From positions 25,369,580 to 25,433,579 of the forward strand of contig CM046881.1 of assembly GCA_025667525.1 (NCBI GenBank): a DNA stretch of 64,000 nucleotides, in the 5' to 3' direction. A model generated the notes under the pieces. That model had not been told where the DNA came from. It worked only from the letters and a program-made list of their open reading frames with translations, and did not search any database. The translations under genes and the position numbers were made by a program. Positions 55,301-64,000 of this stretch are shown here, one piece after another. Every line of letters begins with the position of its first letter. Position 1 is the first letter of the stretch. Source of the DNA: Glebionis coronaria (taxonomy: Eukaryota > Streptophyta > Magnoliopsida > Asterales > Asteraceae).

Positions 55301-55955
55301 CAAACTTTTTCAATTTTCTACTGTTCATTAGAGTAAAATAGGATTTTTAAAATTGGTAAATTATTTTTAGCATTATTTTATTATTTTTATAATTATTTTA
55401 GTTTTAAAATAGTTTTTAGTGATTTAAAAATAAAAAAATAGTTTTTAAAAATTAGGAAAAATACTTTTTAGTCTTTAGATAATATAAGTAAGTTATTTGT
55501 TCAATAAAATAATATTTTGGACATTTTGATTAATTATATTTAATTTTAGGGCTTTAATTAGCATTTAAAATTGAATATTTAATTAATAAAAGGTTTGAAA
55601 ATATTTTTATTGGATTTTTATCCTTATTTATATTATTTTAGACTTAGTTTTAGCTTTTAATTAATTTTTATGTTTAAAATTTTTAATTTTGTAGTTTTTT
55701 TTACGGTTTTACGTGAACGCCTTTTCGTCTTAGCTCGATCCGTCTTCGTAACCGTCTTCCTTTTCTAATCTCATTTCTTTCTTTCTTTTTCAATCATATA
55801 ATCACAAATCAAAATCATCTCTTAACACAACGCACTAGCCTCCTCGAGAACGAACTCACTTTTAGGGTCATTCACACACGGTTTTCCTAAAATCGTCGTG
55901 CCTACTTGCCCTATTTTACCTTCCTTTTCCTAAAGGGGTAATTTTACAACTATCA
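52385..55955 (+). repeat. Element G 5' LTR
   Basis: TGATGAGACTGC to AACTATCA, about 3571 bp. The left end is inferred from the TGAT start and its resemblance in layout to element B; the right end is set by the primer site. A TATA box CCTATATAAGGA lies near 53619-53630. The 2.3 kb after it is T-rich and non-coding; the C-rich part at 52900-53600 has only short frames without a recognisable product. Confidence 0.7.
53619..53630 (+). promoter_or_regulatory. Element G LTR TATA box
   Basis: CCTATATAAGGA, a good plant TATA context, about 1.24 kb into the LTR. Confidence 0.6.
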
Positions 55956-55958
55956 TTT

Positions 55959-55976
55959 TGGCGCCGCTGCCGGGGA
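55959..55976 (+). promoter_or_regulatory. Element G primer-binding site (tRNA-Asp)
   Basis: TGGCGCCGCTGCCGGGGA matches the complement of the plant tRNA-Asp 3' end at nearly every position. Confidence 0.9.
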
Positions 55977-56708
55977 GGCGTGTTGTGTTTTGATTTGTAA
56001 ATTGTTGTTTTTATATATAGCCATAATAGTATTTGTATTAGTAGCACTCTACTAATACGTATCATCGGTTTTTCGTTTTTTGTGAATACTATTACTATAT
56101 TGTATACGTAGAACAATAAATTTACAAGTACTCCAAATACGTGAGAAATCACAACCTTGACTTGGGAGGTCATTACCAAATCATTGTATTCGAATCTCAA
56201 ACCAAAGAAAAAAGGCAAAAATAGATAAATACTTTCGTAAAGCTCGATTTTGAAAAATACAAACTATAAGGTGGGTATAAGGCGGTTGTATTTCACGACC
56301 TAAAGGAAAAAGGCTCTTAAGTGCTTCGCGCCGCCTCGTTTCCTCCGCTTGCTTGTGCGTATTTTGAGATTGAGAGCTAATCGAGGGTTTTGCCGCCCAA
56401 AGTCTTACTTAAGTATCATATATATTTTCTGGGTTTCATTTGATTAAACCCTCTTGAACGATTTGGTGTTCCACCATCGTTCTAAAGTCATCGAAGGCGT
56501 TCACTTCACGTGATCGTTTTCATTCCTTGAGGCTTTTTTAATCGAGAGATTTGATTAAGGAGGAGATTTGTAGATTTTGGTCTACCTAATACATTCCACA
56601 AAATCCAAAAAAAAAAAGTAAAAACAATCAAAAACCATAAAAAAATTGAAAAAGTAAAAACACCAAAAAGAATCTTCTTTGCTCATCCCCTCGTTGTACG
56701 TGACATTT
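55977..56708 (+). other. Element G leader before gag
   Basis: About 730 bp of 5' untranslated sequence without a credible frame. A packaging signal would be expected here; I see no distinctive structure. Confidence 0.5.
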
Positions 56709-56960
56709 ATGCAAACTCTCTCCAAAGCAAGACGTGCTCGTAAACGAAGAAACAAATCAACCACTCCTTCTAGTGAGGAGTCTCCTATTGACGAACCCAT
56801 CGTAGTGAAAGAAGCACCCATGGCTAATCGAACTATGATGGAGTTGCTTCAAGCACCCACCGAGGGTTATGGAGAAGCGATTGTGATTCTCGCTATCCTT
56901 GCGGAGAATTTTGAGGTTAAGACGGGTTTGTTGTCCATGATTCAAAACAACAAGTTTTGA
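56709..56960 (+). CDS. gag: Element G gag, N-terminal piece
   Basis: Starts MQTLSKARRARKRRNKSTTP and includes MMELLQAPTEGYGEAIVI, the usual early gag segment of this lineage. It stops at TGA 56958; the same frame then continues with a typical gag segment up to the next piece. Confidence 0.78.
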   Translation: MQTLSKARRARKRRNKSTTPSSEESPIDEPIVVKEAPMANRTMMELLQAPTEGYGEAIVILAILAENFEVKTGLLSMIQNNKF

Positions 56961-57056
56961 GGTGACGAAAAGGACAACCCTCATAACCACATTCGCCAAT
57001 TTAATCATCTCACCGCCACTTGCAAGTTTAAGGACGTCTCTAACGACTCGATTAAG

Positions 57057-59081
57057 ATGATGCTTTTTCCGTATTCCTTAGCGGGGCCCGCAAAAATTTG
57101 GTTAGAGAAAGAGCCACCCAATTCTATATTGACGTGGAAGGATCTCGTTTCAAAATTCGTGAACCAATTTTTTCCGCCCTCTAAGACTACGCACTTGAAA
57201 AACGAGATTTCAAAGTTTTCGCAAGAGTATAATGAGAGTTTTTCAACGGCTTGGAATAGGTTTAAGGAAATGTTTCAAGAATGTCCTCATCATGGTTTTT
57301 CCGATTTGCATCAAATTGACACGTTTTACAATGGCTTGAACGATCATGAGCGTGATTATCTTAATGCCGCTGCGGGTGGTAATTTTTTGTGTAAGACGGT
57401 CGAGGAAGCATTGTTAATCATTGAGAATCGGTCTAAGGTCTATAGTCCTCGTAGCACGTCGAGTGTTCGTAAGACTTCGTCTTCGCCTTCGCCTTCATTG
57501 TCACACACCGTTGATGCTTGCCAAATCGAGGCTAATTTGGAGAACAAGATTTTCGATAAGCTTAAAGGATTGTTAATTGAGTTTAAAGTTGGTGAACAAC
57601 CCACTCCCGCTACGGCTAAAGCGGTTGAGGTTTCTTGTATGTATTGTGGTGGAGCTCACGATTACTCCGAGTGCATTACCAACGGTGGTAACACTTCGAG
57701 TGCCTTCGCGGCCGCGGGAACTTATAACCAAAACGGTCAAGTTCCCCACACTAATCAATTGACTCCACTGGGTTTTCCACCAAATCAAAATGCTAACAAT
57801 TATCGAAACAATCAAGTTGGTTACCAAAACAATCAAAGAAACAATTATAAGGGTAATAACAACTATGGGAATCAAGGAAGTAGTAGCCAATTGCAAAATC
57901 AAAACCAAAACCGTAATTTTCAAAACACAAGTCAAGGTCTTCAAAATGTTTACACTAAAGAACTTCCAATGGACTTTTTGAATTATGCTACGGCAAATGA
58001 TAAGATTTTGGAAAACATTCAAGAGCAATTGGCTAGTCAAGATAGGGACACGGCTAAAAACACCAAGGAGTTAGCTAATTTTGAGAAGGAAAATCTTAAC
58101 ATGAGAAATGAGTTGAAAAATGATTTTGCTAATCAAATTAGAGGTCAAAACAATAAAATTGAACAAAGTCATGCTAGGCTTGAACAAATAATTGACCAAA
58201 AAGCCGCTAGTCAAGATGCTAAGTTTAATAGTCAAGATGCTAAGCTTAATGCCATTTTAGAAGCCGTCATTGGGAACAAAGCCTCTACTTCGGGTAGTTT
58301 GCCTAGTAACACCGTATCAAACCCGAAGGAAGAGATGAAAGTGATTACCACACGAAGTGGTAAGGCACTTAAAGAACCGACTCCTCAACCAATTGCTCCT
58401 ACGGTGGAGGAAATTGAGGAAGAACCCGAGGTGGTGGTCGAAAAGGAGCATATCTCTAGCCCACAAAGTACCGCTCATGCCACACCTACGGTCGACCCTT
58501 TACCAACATTAGAACCTGAGATTCCAAAGGCTATGCCTATGCCCCAACCCACACCACCCTTGCCTTACCCATCGAGACTTAGGAAGGAGAAACGACAAGA
58601 GCGCGACAACTATCAATTTGAGCTTTTTATGAAAATGTTTCGTGAGTTGCATCTTAATGTGAGTTTCGCCGATGCTTTGGTCATGATGCCTCGATTTGCC
58701 GCTAACTTTAAGAGTATGTTGAACAACAAGGAGAAATTGCATCAATTGTCTAGTTGTTCGTCGGTTTATCTTAATCGCATACCTCAAAAAGTCGGTGATC
58801 CCGGTAAATTTTTGATTCCTTGTGCAAATCAAGATATGGAAGAATGTTATGCCTTGGCCGATCTTGGTGCTAGCATTAACTTGATGCCACTTGAAATCTT
58901 CAAGTCGCTCAATCTTCCTAATCTTACTCCTTCACTAATGTCTATCGAGATGGCCGACCATTCCACGATTAGTGCATGTGGTTTGGCGGAAGACGTTTTT
59001 GTGAAAGTGGGGAAGTTCTACTATCCCGTAGACTTTATCGTCGTTGATATCCCCACGGATCCTCAAGTTCCTCTTATTTGA
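57057..59081 (+). CDS. gag: Element G gag core, zinc knuckle and protease
   Basis: 674 codons. Gag core: MMLFPYSLAGPAKIWLEKEP, FVNQFFPPSKT, HQIDTFYNGLNDHERDYLNA. A CX2CX3HX4C knuckle (CMYCGGAHDYSEC) lies at residues 194-206. An Asn/Gln-rich region and a coiled-coil-like stretch rich in Asn, Glu and Lys (about 320-410) follow. Protease active-site motif [13 protein letters not shown] near residue 600. The first M is internal, since the frame is continuous with the upstream piece. Confidence 0.88.
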   Translation: MMLFPYSLAGPAKIWLEKEPPNSILTWKDLVSKFVNQFFPPSKTTHLKNEISKFSQEYNESFSTAWNRFKEMFQECPHHGFSDLHQIDTFYNGLNDHERDYLNAAAGGNFLCKTVEEALLIIENRSKVYSPRSTSSVRKTSSSPSPSLSHTVDACQIEANLENKIFDKLKGLLIEFKVGEQPTPATAKAVEVSCMYCGGAHDYSECITNGGNTSSAFAAAGTYNQNGQVPHTNQLTPLGFPPNQNANNYRNNQVGYQNNQRNNYKGNNNYGNQGSSSQLQNQNQNRNFQNTSQGLQNVYTKELPMDFLNYATANDKILENIQEQLASQDRDTAKNTKELANFEKENLNMRNELKNDFANQIRGQNNKIEQSHARLEQIIDQKAASQDAKFNSQDAKLNAILEAVIGNKASTSGSLPSNTVSNPKEEMKVITTRSGKALKEPTPQPIAPTVEEIEEEPEVVVEKEHISSPQSTAHATPTVDPLPTLEPEIPKAMPMPQPTPPLPYPSRLRKEKRQERDNYQFELFMKMFRELHLNVSFADALVMMPRFAANFKSMLNNKEKLHQLSSCSSVYLNRIPQKVGDPGKFLIPCANQDMEECYALADLGASINLMPLEIFKSLNLPNLTPSLMSIEMADHSTISACGLAEDVFVKVGKFYYPVDFIVVDIPTDPQVPLI

Positions 59082-59105
59082 GGTCGTTCGTTTTTAGATA
59101 CGTCT

Positions 59106-61787
59106 ATGGCTTTAACTGATGTTCATGCTAGAAAGATCACCTTACGTTTCAATGGCGAGGAACTTGTTATAAACGCAACTCAAAATTCTCAACTTTCTCA
59201 TGTTTATTCCGTTGCTATCATAAACCTCGTTGATATGATCGACGTGGTTTGCGAGGAATTTTCACAAGAAGTTCTAGGGTTTGGTGATGAAGAAACTAGT
59301 GGCAATCCCACTATGTTAGATCCAATTCTTGATAATTCGACACCAACCTTCACTCTATTTGAAGGTGGTGGTTTTATGTTGGAAGAATGCAATGTTCCAC
59401 GTACTTGTGACGAAGACCTCGACAACGATGAGGATTTCTCGATTATCAAGGATTTTCTTAACGATTTCCCATTTCCTCCACCCGAGGAGGTTATGAGTAT
59501 CGAGCCCAAATCTTCACTTGAGGAACCACCTATCCTTGAGTTGAAAGATTTACCTCCTCACCTCGAATATGTCTATTTGGAGGAGGGCGACAAGTTTCTG
59601 GTTATTATTGCGAATGATCTTTCGAATGATGAAAAAACCGCACTTGTCGATGTTCTAAAGGATCACAAAGGGGCGATTGCGTGGAAGTTATCCGACATTA
59701 AGGGAATCGATCCCAAGTTTTGTACCCACAAAATCTTAATGGAGGAGGATTTCAAGCCCACAATCCAAAGTCAAAGGAGGGTGAACCCTAAAATTCACGA
59801 CGTCATCAAAAAGGAGGTCCTTAAACTCCTTGACGCGGGAATGATTGACCCTATTTCCGATAGCCCTTGGGTGAGTCCTATTCATTGTGTCCCTAAAAAG
59901 GGAGGAATGACCGTTGTGCCAAACGATGCCAACGAGTTGATTCCCACTAGGCTCGTGACTGGATGGAGAGTGTGCATTGACTATCGAAAGTTGAATGAAG
60001 CCACTCGAAAAGACCATTTTCCCTTGCCCTTCATGGACCAAATGTTGGAGCGTCTTACGGGAAACGATTTCTATTGCTTTTTAGATGGTTTTTCCGGTTA
60101 CTTCCAAATTCCCATCGATCCTCGTGATCAAGAAAAAACTACGTTTACGTGTCCATATGGAACGTTTGCCTATCGTAGAATGCCATTCGGACTTTGCAAT
60201 GCACCGGGAACCTTTCAAAGGTGCACGGTGGCTATTTTTCATGACATGATCGAGAAGACGATGGAAGTCTTCATGGATGACTTTTCCGTGTTTGGTAATT
60301 CGTTCACTTTGTGTTTGTCGAACCTTGAGAGAATGTTAAAACGTTGTGAGGAAACCAACCTTGTGCTCAATTGGGAAAAATGTCATTTTATGGTTAAGAG
60401 TGGAATCGTCTTAGGGAACAAGGTCTCGAAAGCGGGGATTGAGGTAGATCAAGCTAAGGTAGACGTCATCGCCAAATTACCTCATCCTAAAACCGTTAAG
60501 GGAGTTAGGAGTTTCCTAGGCCACGCGGGCTTTTATCGTCGATTCATCAAGGATTTTTCAAAGATCTCTCGACCCATTACACATCTTCTTGAAAAAGAGG
60601 CATGTTTTGTCTTTGACGAAGATTGTGTACGAGACTTTGAAATCCTTAAGAGGAAACTTGCCGAAGCTCCCATTCTTGTTGCTCCCAATTGGAACCTCCC
60701 CTTTGAACTTATGTGTGATGCTAGTGATTACGCTATTGGGGACGTATCGGGGCAACGTCATGATAAGCACTTCTTGCCTATTCACTATGCTAGCAAGACG
60801 ATGACCGAGGCTCAACTAAAATACACTACAACGGAAAAGGAGTTCCTTGCCGTGGTGTATGCATTTGAGAAGTTCCGACCTTACCTCGTCTTAGCTAAAT
60901 GTATAGTGTATATGGACCATTCGGCTATTAAGTATCTTATGGCAAAGAAAGATGCTAAGCCTAGATTACTTCGTTGGATTCTACTCCTTGAAGAATTTGA
61001 TCATACCATCGTTGACAAAAAAGGAGCCGAGAATCTAGCGACCGATCATCTCTCTCGTTTGGAAGATCCTCACCAAAGTGTTTACGAGCCTAAGGAAATC
61101 ACCGAAACGTTTCCGCTCGAGACGCTTGGTGTAGTGAATTCTAAGCTCGATTCTTCCACCCCATGGTTTGCGGATTTTGCAAATTACCATGCGGGTAACT
61201 TCATCTTTAAGGGTATGACGACTCAAGAAAAACGAAAATTCTTTCGTGACGTCAAGTTCTACTTTTGGAACGACCCTTACTTGTTTCGAACTTGTGCGGA
61301 TCAAATCATCCGACGTTGTGTATTTGGCACCGAAGCTTCTAACATCCTTAGAGCTTGTCACGAGGGACCCACGGGTGGTCACCATGGTGCTAATCTCACG
61401 GCTAAGAAGGTGTTTGATGCCGGCTTCTTTTGGCCTACTATTTACCGTGATGCACAAGATCTTGTGAAGTCATGTGATGCATGCCAACGACAAGGAAAAG
61501 CCTCACAAAAAGATGAAATGCCACAAAATATCATCCAAGTGTGTGAGATCTTTGACGTTTGGGGTATAGACTTTATGGGGCCGTTCCCATCATCTCGTGG
61601 TAATAAGTACATTCTCGTTGTGGTTGACTACCTTTCTAAGTGGGTGGAAGCTAAGGCTTTGCCCACCAATGATGCTCGTGTGGTAGTCAAGTTTTTGAAG
61701 CAATTGTTTTCTCGGTTTGGAACCCCTCGTGCTATCATAAGCGATCGTGGAACCCATTTTTGTAACGACAAATTCGAAAGGGTCTGA
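59106..61787 (+). CDS. pol: Element G protease end, RT, RNase H and most of integrase
   Basis: 893 codons. A linker of ~200 residues precedes RT (from about 225), with [30 protein letters not shown] and the catalytic FMDD at about 388-391. RNase H begins near [10 protein letters not shown] (about 535), with [17 protein letters not shown] and [11 protein letters not shown]. The integrase HHCC finger is at about 750-797 ([10 protein letters not shown] ... CDACQRQG). The core has GIDFMGPFP near 820 and [11 protein letters not shown] near 880. It ends at TGA 61785, before the catalytic Glu. Confidence 0.92.
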   Translation: MALTDVHARKITLRFNGEELVINATQNSQLSHVYSVAIINLVDMIDVVCEEFSQEVLGFGDEETSGNPTMLDPILDNSTPTFTLFEGGGFMLEECNVPRTCDEDLDNDEDFSIIKDFLNDFPFPPPEEVMSIEPKSSLEEPPILELKDLPPHLEYVYLEEGDKFLVIIANDLSNDEKTALVDVLKDHKGAIAWKLSDIKGIDPKFCTHKILMEEDFKPTIQSQRRVNPKIHDVIKKEVLKLLDAGMIDPISDSPWVSPIHCVPKKGGMTVVPNDANELIPTRLVTGWRVCIDYRKLNEATRKDHFPLPFMDQMLERLTGNDFYCFLDGFSGYFQIPIDPRDQEKTTFTCPYGTFAYRRMPFGLCNAPGTFQRCTVAIFHDMIEKTMEVFMDDFSVFGNSFTLCLSNLERMLKRCEETNLVLNWEKCHFMVKSGIVLGNKVSKAGIEVDQAKVDVIAKLPHPKTVKGVRSFLGHAGFYRRFIKDFSKISRPITHLLEKEACFVFDEDCVRDFEILKRKLAEAPILVAPNWNLPFELMCDASDYAIGDVSGQRHDKHFLPIHYASKTMTEAQLKYTTTEKEFLAVVYAFEKFRPYLVLAKCIVYMDHSAIKYLMAKKDAKPRLLRWILLLEEFDHTIVDKKGAENLATDHLSRLEDPHQSVYEPKEITETFPLETLGVVNSKLDSSTPWFADFANYHAGNFIFKGMTTQEKRKFFRDVKFYFWNDPYLFRTCADQIIRRCVFGTEASNILRACHEGPTGGHHGANLTAKKVFDAGFFWPTIYRDAQDLVKSCDACQRQGKASQKDEMPQNIIQVCEIFDVWGIDFMGPFPSSRGNKYILVVVDYLSKWVEAKALPTNDARVVVKFLKQLFSRFGTPRAIISDRGTHFCNDKFERV

Positions 61788-61868
61788 AGGAAATATGGGG
61801 TTACACATCGGCTTTCTACGGCTTATCACCCACAAACGAGTGGGCAAGTCGAGGTTTCAAATCGAGCG

Positions 61869-62450
61869 TTGAAGAGGATCTTGGAGAGATCCGTTGGGGA
61901 AAACCGACAAACTTGGTCGGATAAGTTGGACGATGCTTTATGGGCCTTTAGGACCGCTCATAAGACGCCCATTGGGTGCACTCCCTATAAGCTTGTGTAT
62001 GGAAAGAATTGTCATTTGCCTATCGAGTTAGAACACAAGGCTTATTGGGCCCTAAAGCATTGTAATGATGATATGGAGACCGCGGGAAAACACCGGAAAA
62101 TGCAATTGAATGAATTAGATGAATTGAGGGATGTTGCTTATGAAAATTCATTGATTTATAAAGAGAAAACTAAAAAGTTGCATGATTCTAAAATTAAAAA
62201 CCGGGTTTTTAACATTGGGGATCAAGTTTTGCTTTTTAATTCGAGACTAAAAATCTTTTCCAGTAAATTGAAATCCCGTTGGTCCGGTCCATTCACCGTT
62301 ACTCAAGTGTTTCCATATGGGACCATCGAGCTAGCTCAAGATGATGGTCCTAACTTCAAGGTGAATGGACATAGGTTGAAGCACTACTTTGGCGGGGAAG
62401 TTCCATCCTTGAACTACCTCGACCAAGTCACCTTCCCCAATGATAAATAG
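61869..62450 (+). CDS. pol: Element G integrase C-terminal part
   Basis: 193 codons in the same frame as the previous piece. The catalytic Glu lies just upstream ([16 protein letters not shown], about 61830-61875). It contains [19 protein letters not shown], the DNA-binding end [20 protein letters not shown] and RWSGPFTV. Natural stop at 62450. Confidence 0.88.
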   Translation: MKRILERSVGENRQTWSDKLDDALWAFRTAHKTPIGCTPYKLVYGKNCHLPIELEHKAYWALKHCNDDMETAGKHRKMQLNELDELRDVAYENSLIYKEKTKKLHDSKIKNRVFNIGDQVLLFNSRLKIFSSKLKSRWSGPFTVTQVFPYGTIELAQDDGPNFKVNGHRLKHYFGGEVPSLNYLDQVTFPNDK

Positions 62451-64000
62451 TATTGAGGGGATCGAGTCGAGCTCATGACTCGGTAATCAAAAACGAGGTG
62501 CCTCGTGGGGGAGTCCCATGCTTATCCTATGTACATATTATCACTTTCTAATGTAGCTTACGTGTGGGGATTTGTGCCCTTCCAACCTTTGTTCCGTGAT
62601 TGTTTGTGAATTGTGGTTTTTAGATCATGATCTTCACGATTGGAGCATCTCGTGTTCGTTTTATGGGAGCACTTGATCGTTTGCTTTGAAAACTTTCTCA
62701 ATCCATGATATATCCTCTTGATGTTCTAACCTTAGGTTATTAGCACACTTCATAAACGGCTATTACTTTATTGGTTACACCCTTTCCATGCTAGATTAGG
62801 CATTCGACTACGTCTCTAGTATGGGGGTGTTGCACCCCTAGACTCGAAACATTGAGGAAATTGTTTAACTTTAGTATGGGGGGGGGGGGGTGAACAGATA
62901 CTTGCCTTGCCAAACCTTCACGCTTTCCAAAGTTTATCTTTTTATTTATCATTTTTGTTGCAAAATAAGGCTAAAAATGGCCAAATTTTAAAATTTTTCT
63001 CATGTTTTATAAGTGTTTGAAGACACGAATGTAGATTTTCCGATGGCGAGAATAAGAGTAATTTTTGACTCGACCGTGCGTGTTGAGCACTTAGCTTTGA
63101 TTCCTTAACTACACATTAGGCTAAGTCTCTTAAATGAGGACGAGAAATGATAGAGTTAATTATAAGTTACAATGCTAAACGTAGAGTACTCGTATTCTTT
63201 CAAAAACTCATGTGTTCTCGTTGTTTGCTTATTCTCCTTTCGCTTGTAAATATTTTTTGCTTAATAAATATTGACTTAGCGGTTTAGTTAGGATTGTTGG
63301 GTTTCTAGTCTTTTCTAGTAGCTTCCGTGTAATTAAATTGGGAAGACATTAAGGTATCGCCAGCGTCACGATTTTGAAGTATTGGCACCCGAATAATCGA
63401 AAGCTTCACCCAATAATAAAATTTCAAGTGCTCGCCTAAATCTAGCAAACAATTTGAAGCCCCACAAGGCCGAAAAATCTATGCAAAAATTGAAAGTGAA
63501 TCAATCCTTAATCTTCGAAGCTTTAAAGATCCAAAATTCGCTTTAGCGTGAGGATATACGTCTTTGGCTAATAAAACCACCGATGAGGCGGATAATAAAA
63601 GGCAAGGCAAGACCAAAGTCATAATAAAAGCTTCATGGCGAAGTTGAATAAAAGATGGAGGTAAACCAAAGATAATAAGGCCCTTCCGTTAGGGGGCATA
63701 TAAAAGTCTTGGTAATAAGTCTCATGTTCAAAACCGTTATAAAACCGTGTTTATCGATTCTTCTTGTCAACTTAATTTTTTAACATTGTTGTCTATTAGG
63801 AGGGGTTATTGATTTGATGGTCTTAGTTACACCGTTAGGACTCTATTTTTAGACCTAAATCTCTATTATCGCATAAGTCAAACAATGTATCCTCGTGAAA
63901 CATTCAAGACAAAATAAAATATAAGAGATACAACTTAGGAATAATGGGAGGATAAGTACGTGATTAGGGCATATGAGTAGTGTTAGCATTACTAAGTTAT
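62451..64000 (+). other. Element G 3' untranslated region (partial)
   Basis: No gene. It holds hairpin 1 (62824-62838), hairpin 2 (62847-62866), a 13-G run (62878-62890), and a conserved block at 63876-63950 shared with A and B. The sequence runs off the window before the LTR. Confidence 0.72.
62818..62890 (+). other. Element G 3' UTR double hairpin with polypurine tracts
   Basis: AGTATGGGGG, hairpin GGGGTG-TTG-CACCCC (62824-62838), hairpin AAACATTG-AGGA-AATTGTTT with two mismatches (62847-62866), then AGTATGGG extended to 13 G. It corresponds to 38324-38394 of element B, but the first stem has a different sequence and still pairs. Confidence 0.7.

Larger units (their letters stand above)
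56709..62450 (+). pseudogene. Element G gag-pol, single frame with three TGA codons
   Basis: About 1910 codons in one uninterrupted phase (open from 56679). Order: gag, zinc knuckle, protease, RT, RNase H, integrase. The only breaks are TGA at 56958-56960, 59079-59081 and 61785-61787. The first sits where Arg would be expected, consistent with CGA-to-TGA deamination; the others lie in the protease end (PLI*GRSFL) and between the second Asp and the Glu of the integrase triad. Gag and pol in one frame is normal for Athila. Confidence 0.9.
52385..64000 (+). mobile_element. Element G: Athila-like Ty3/Gypsy element, 3' end outside window
   Basis: A 3.57 kb 5' LTR, tRNA-Asp primer site, gag-pol in a single frame and the start of a long 3' untranslated region. 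By comparison with element B the 3' LTR should begin roughly 300 bp past the window end. Gag-pol is the best preserved in the window: no frameshift, only three TGA codons. No env-like frame is seen after integrase within the window. Confidence 0.88.

Overview
This window is plant nuclear heterochromatin built almost entirely of nested LTR retrotransposons. I see no ordinary host gene, tRNA, rRNA or CRISPR array. The evidence is a ~700 bp tandem satellite, Ty3/Gypsy Athila-type elements with a tRNA-Asp-type primer-binding site, a chromovirus (Tekay/Del-like) remnant, and a Ty1/Copia SIRE-type element with the extra third ORF of that lineage. The form of this third ORF reminds me of composite-family (Asteraceae) genomes; that is a weak inference.

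Layout, outside in. (1) A ~700 bp satellite occupies 1-1297 and 49700-52296. (2) Athila-like element A (minus strand, 1298-49699) is inserted in the satellite with a 5-bp duplication GCTAA; its gag-pol (13842 to 5079) is full of frameshifts and stops. (3) A small Copia-type non-autonomous element D (8684-11831, minus, duplication GGCCA) sits in A's protease-coding region. (4) SIRE-like element E (15025-48917) sits in A's 5' LTR. E is rearranged: its outer LTRs and 5' gag are on the plus strand, while everything from late gag through pol to ORF3 is inverted. (5) Tekay-like element F (17323-29856, minus) sits in E's gag and has ~3.5 kb LTRs around a heavily decayed pol. (6) Element B (32767-41841, plus, duplication GACAT) sits in E's ORF3; it is an Athila relative carrying gag and protease but no reverse transcriptase or integrase. 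(7) To the right of the satellite lies Athila-like element G (52385 to beyond the window end, plus), with a ~3.6 kb LTR and one gag-pol frame broken only by three TGA codons.

LTR divergence judged by eye fits the nesting order: A and D about 3%, E about 2%, B and F about 1-2%. Three of the six elements (B, D, F) seem to have moved without a usable polymerase of their own, so they presumably used proteins supplied in trans.

The signals that standard retrotransposon annotation does not explain are: (a) arrays of short CpG-containing motifs specific to element families (sense ATTCCG in the transcribed part of the A and B LTRs; sense RCGYTGACA through the LTR, coding linkers and spacers of E and inside D; ATCGGGTC in F); (b) a pair of hairpins with compensatory changes between polypurine tracts in the 3' untranslated regions of A, B and G; (c) a second conserved 3' block shared by those three elements; (d) the inside-out architecture of E; (e) the non-canonical TA...TA ends of element A.
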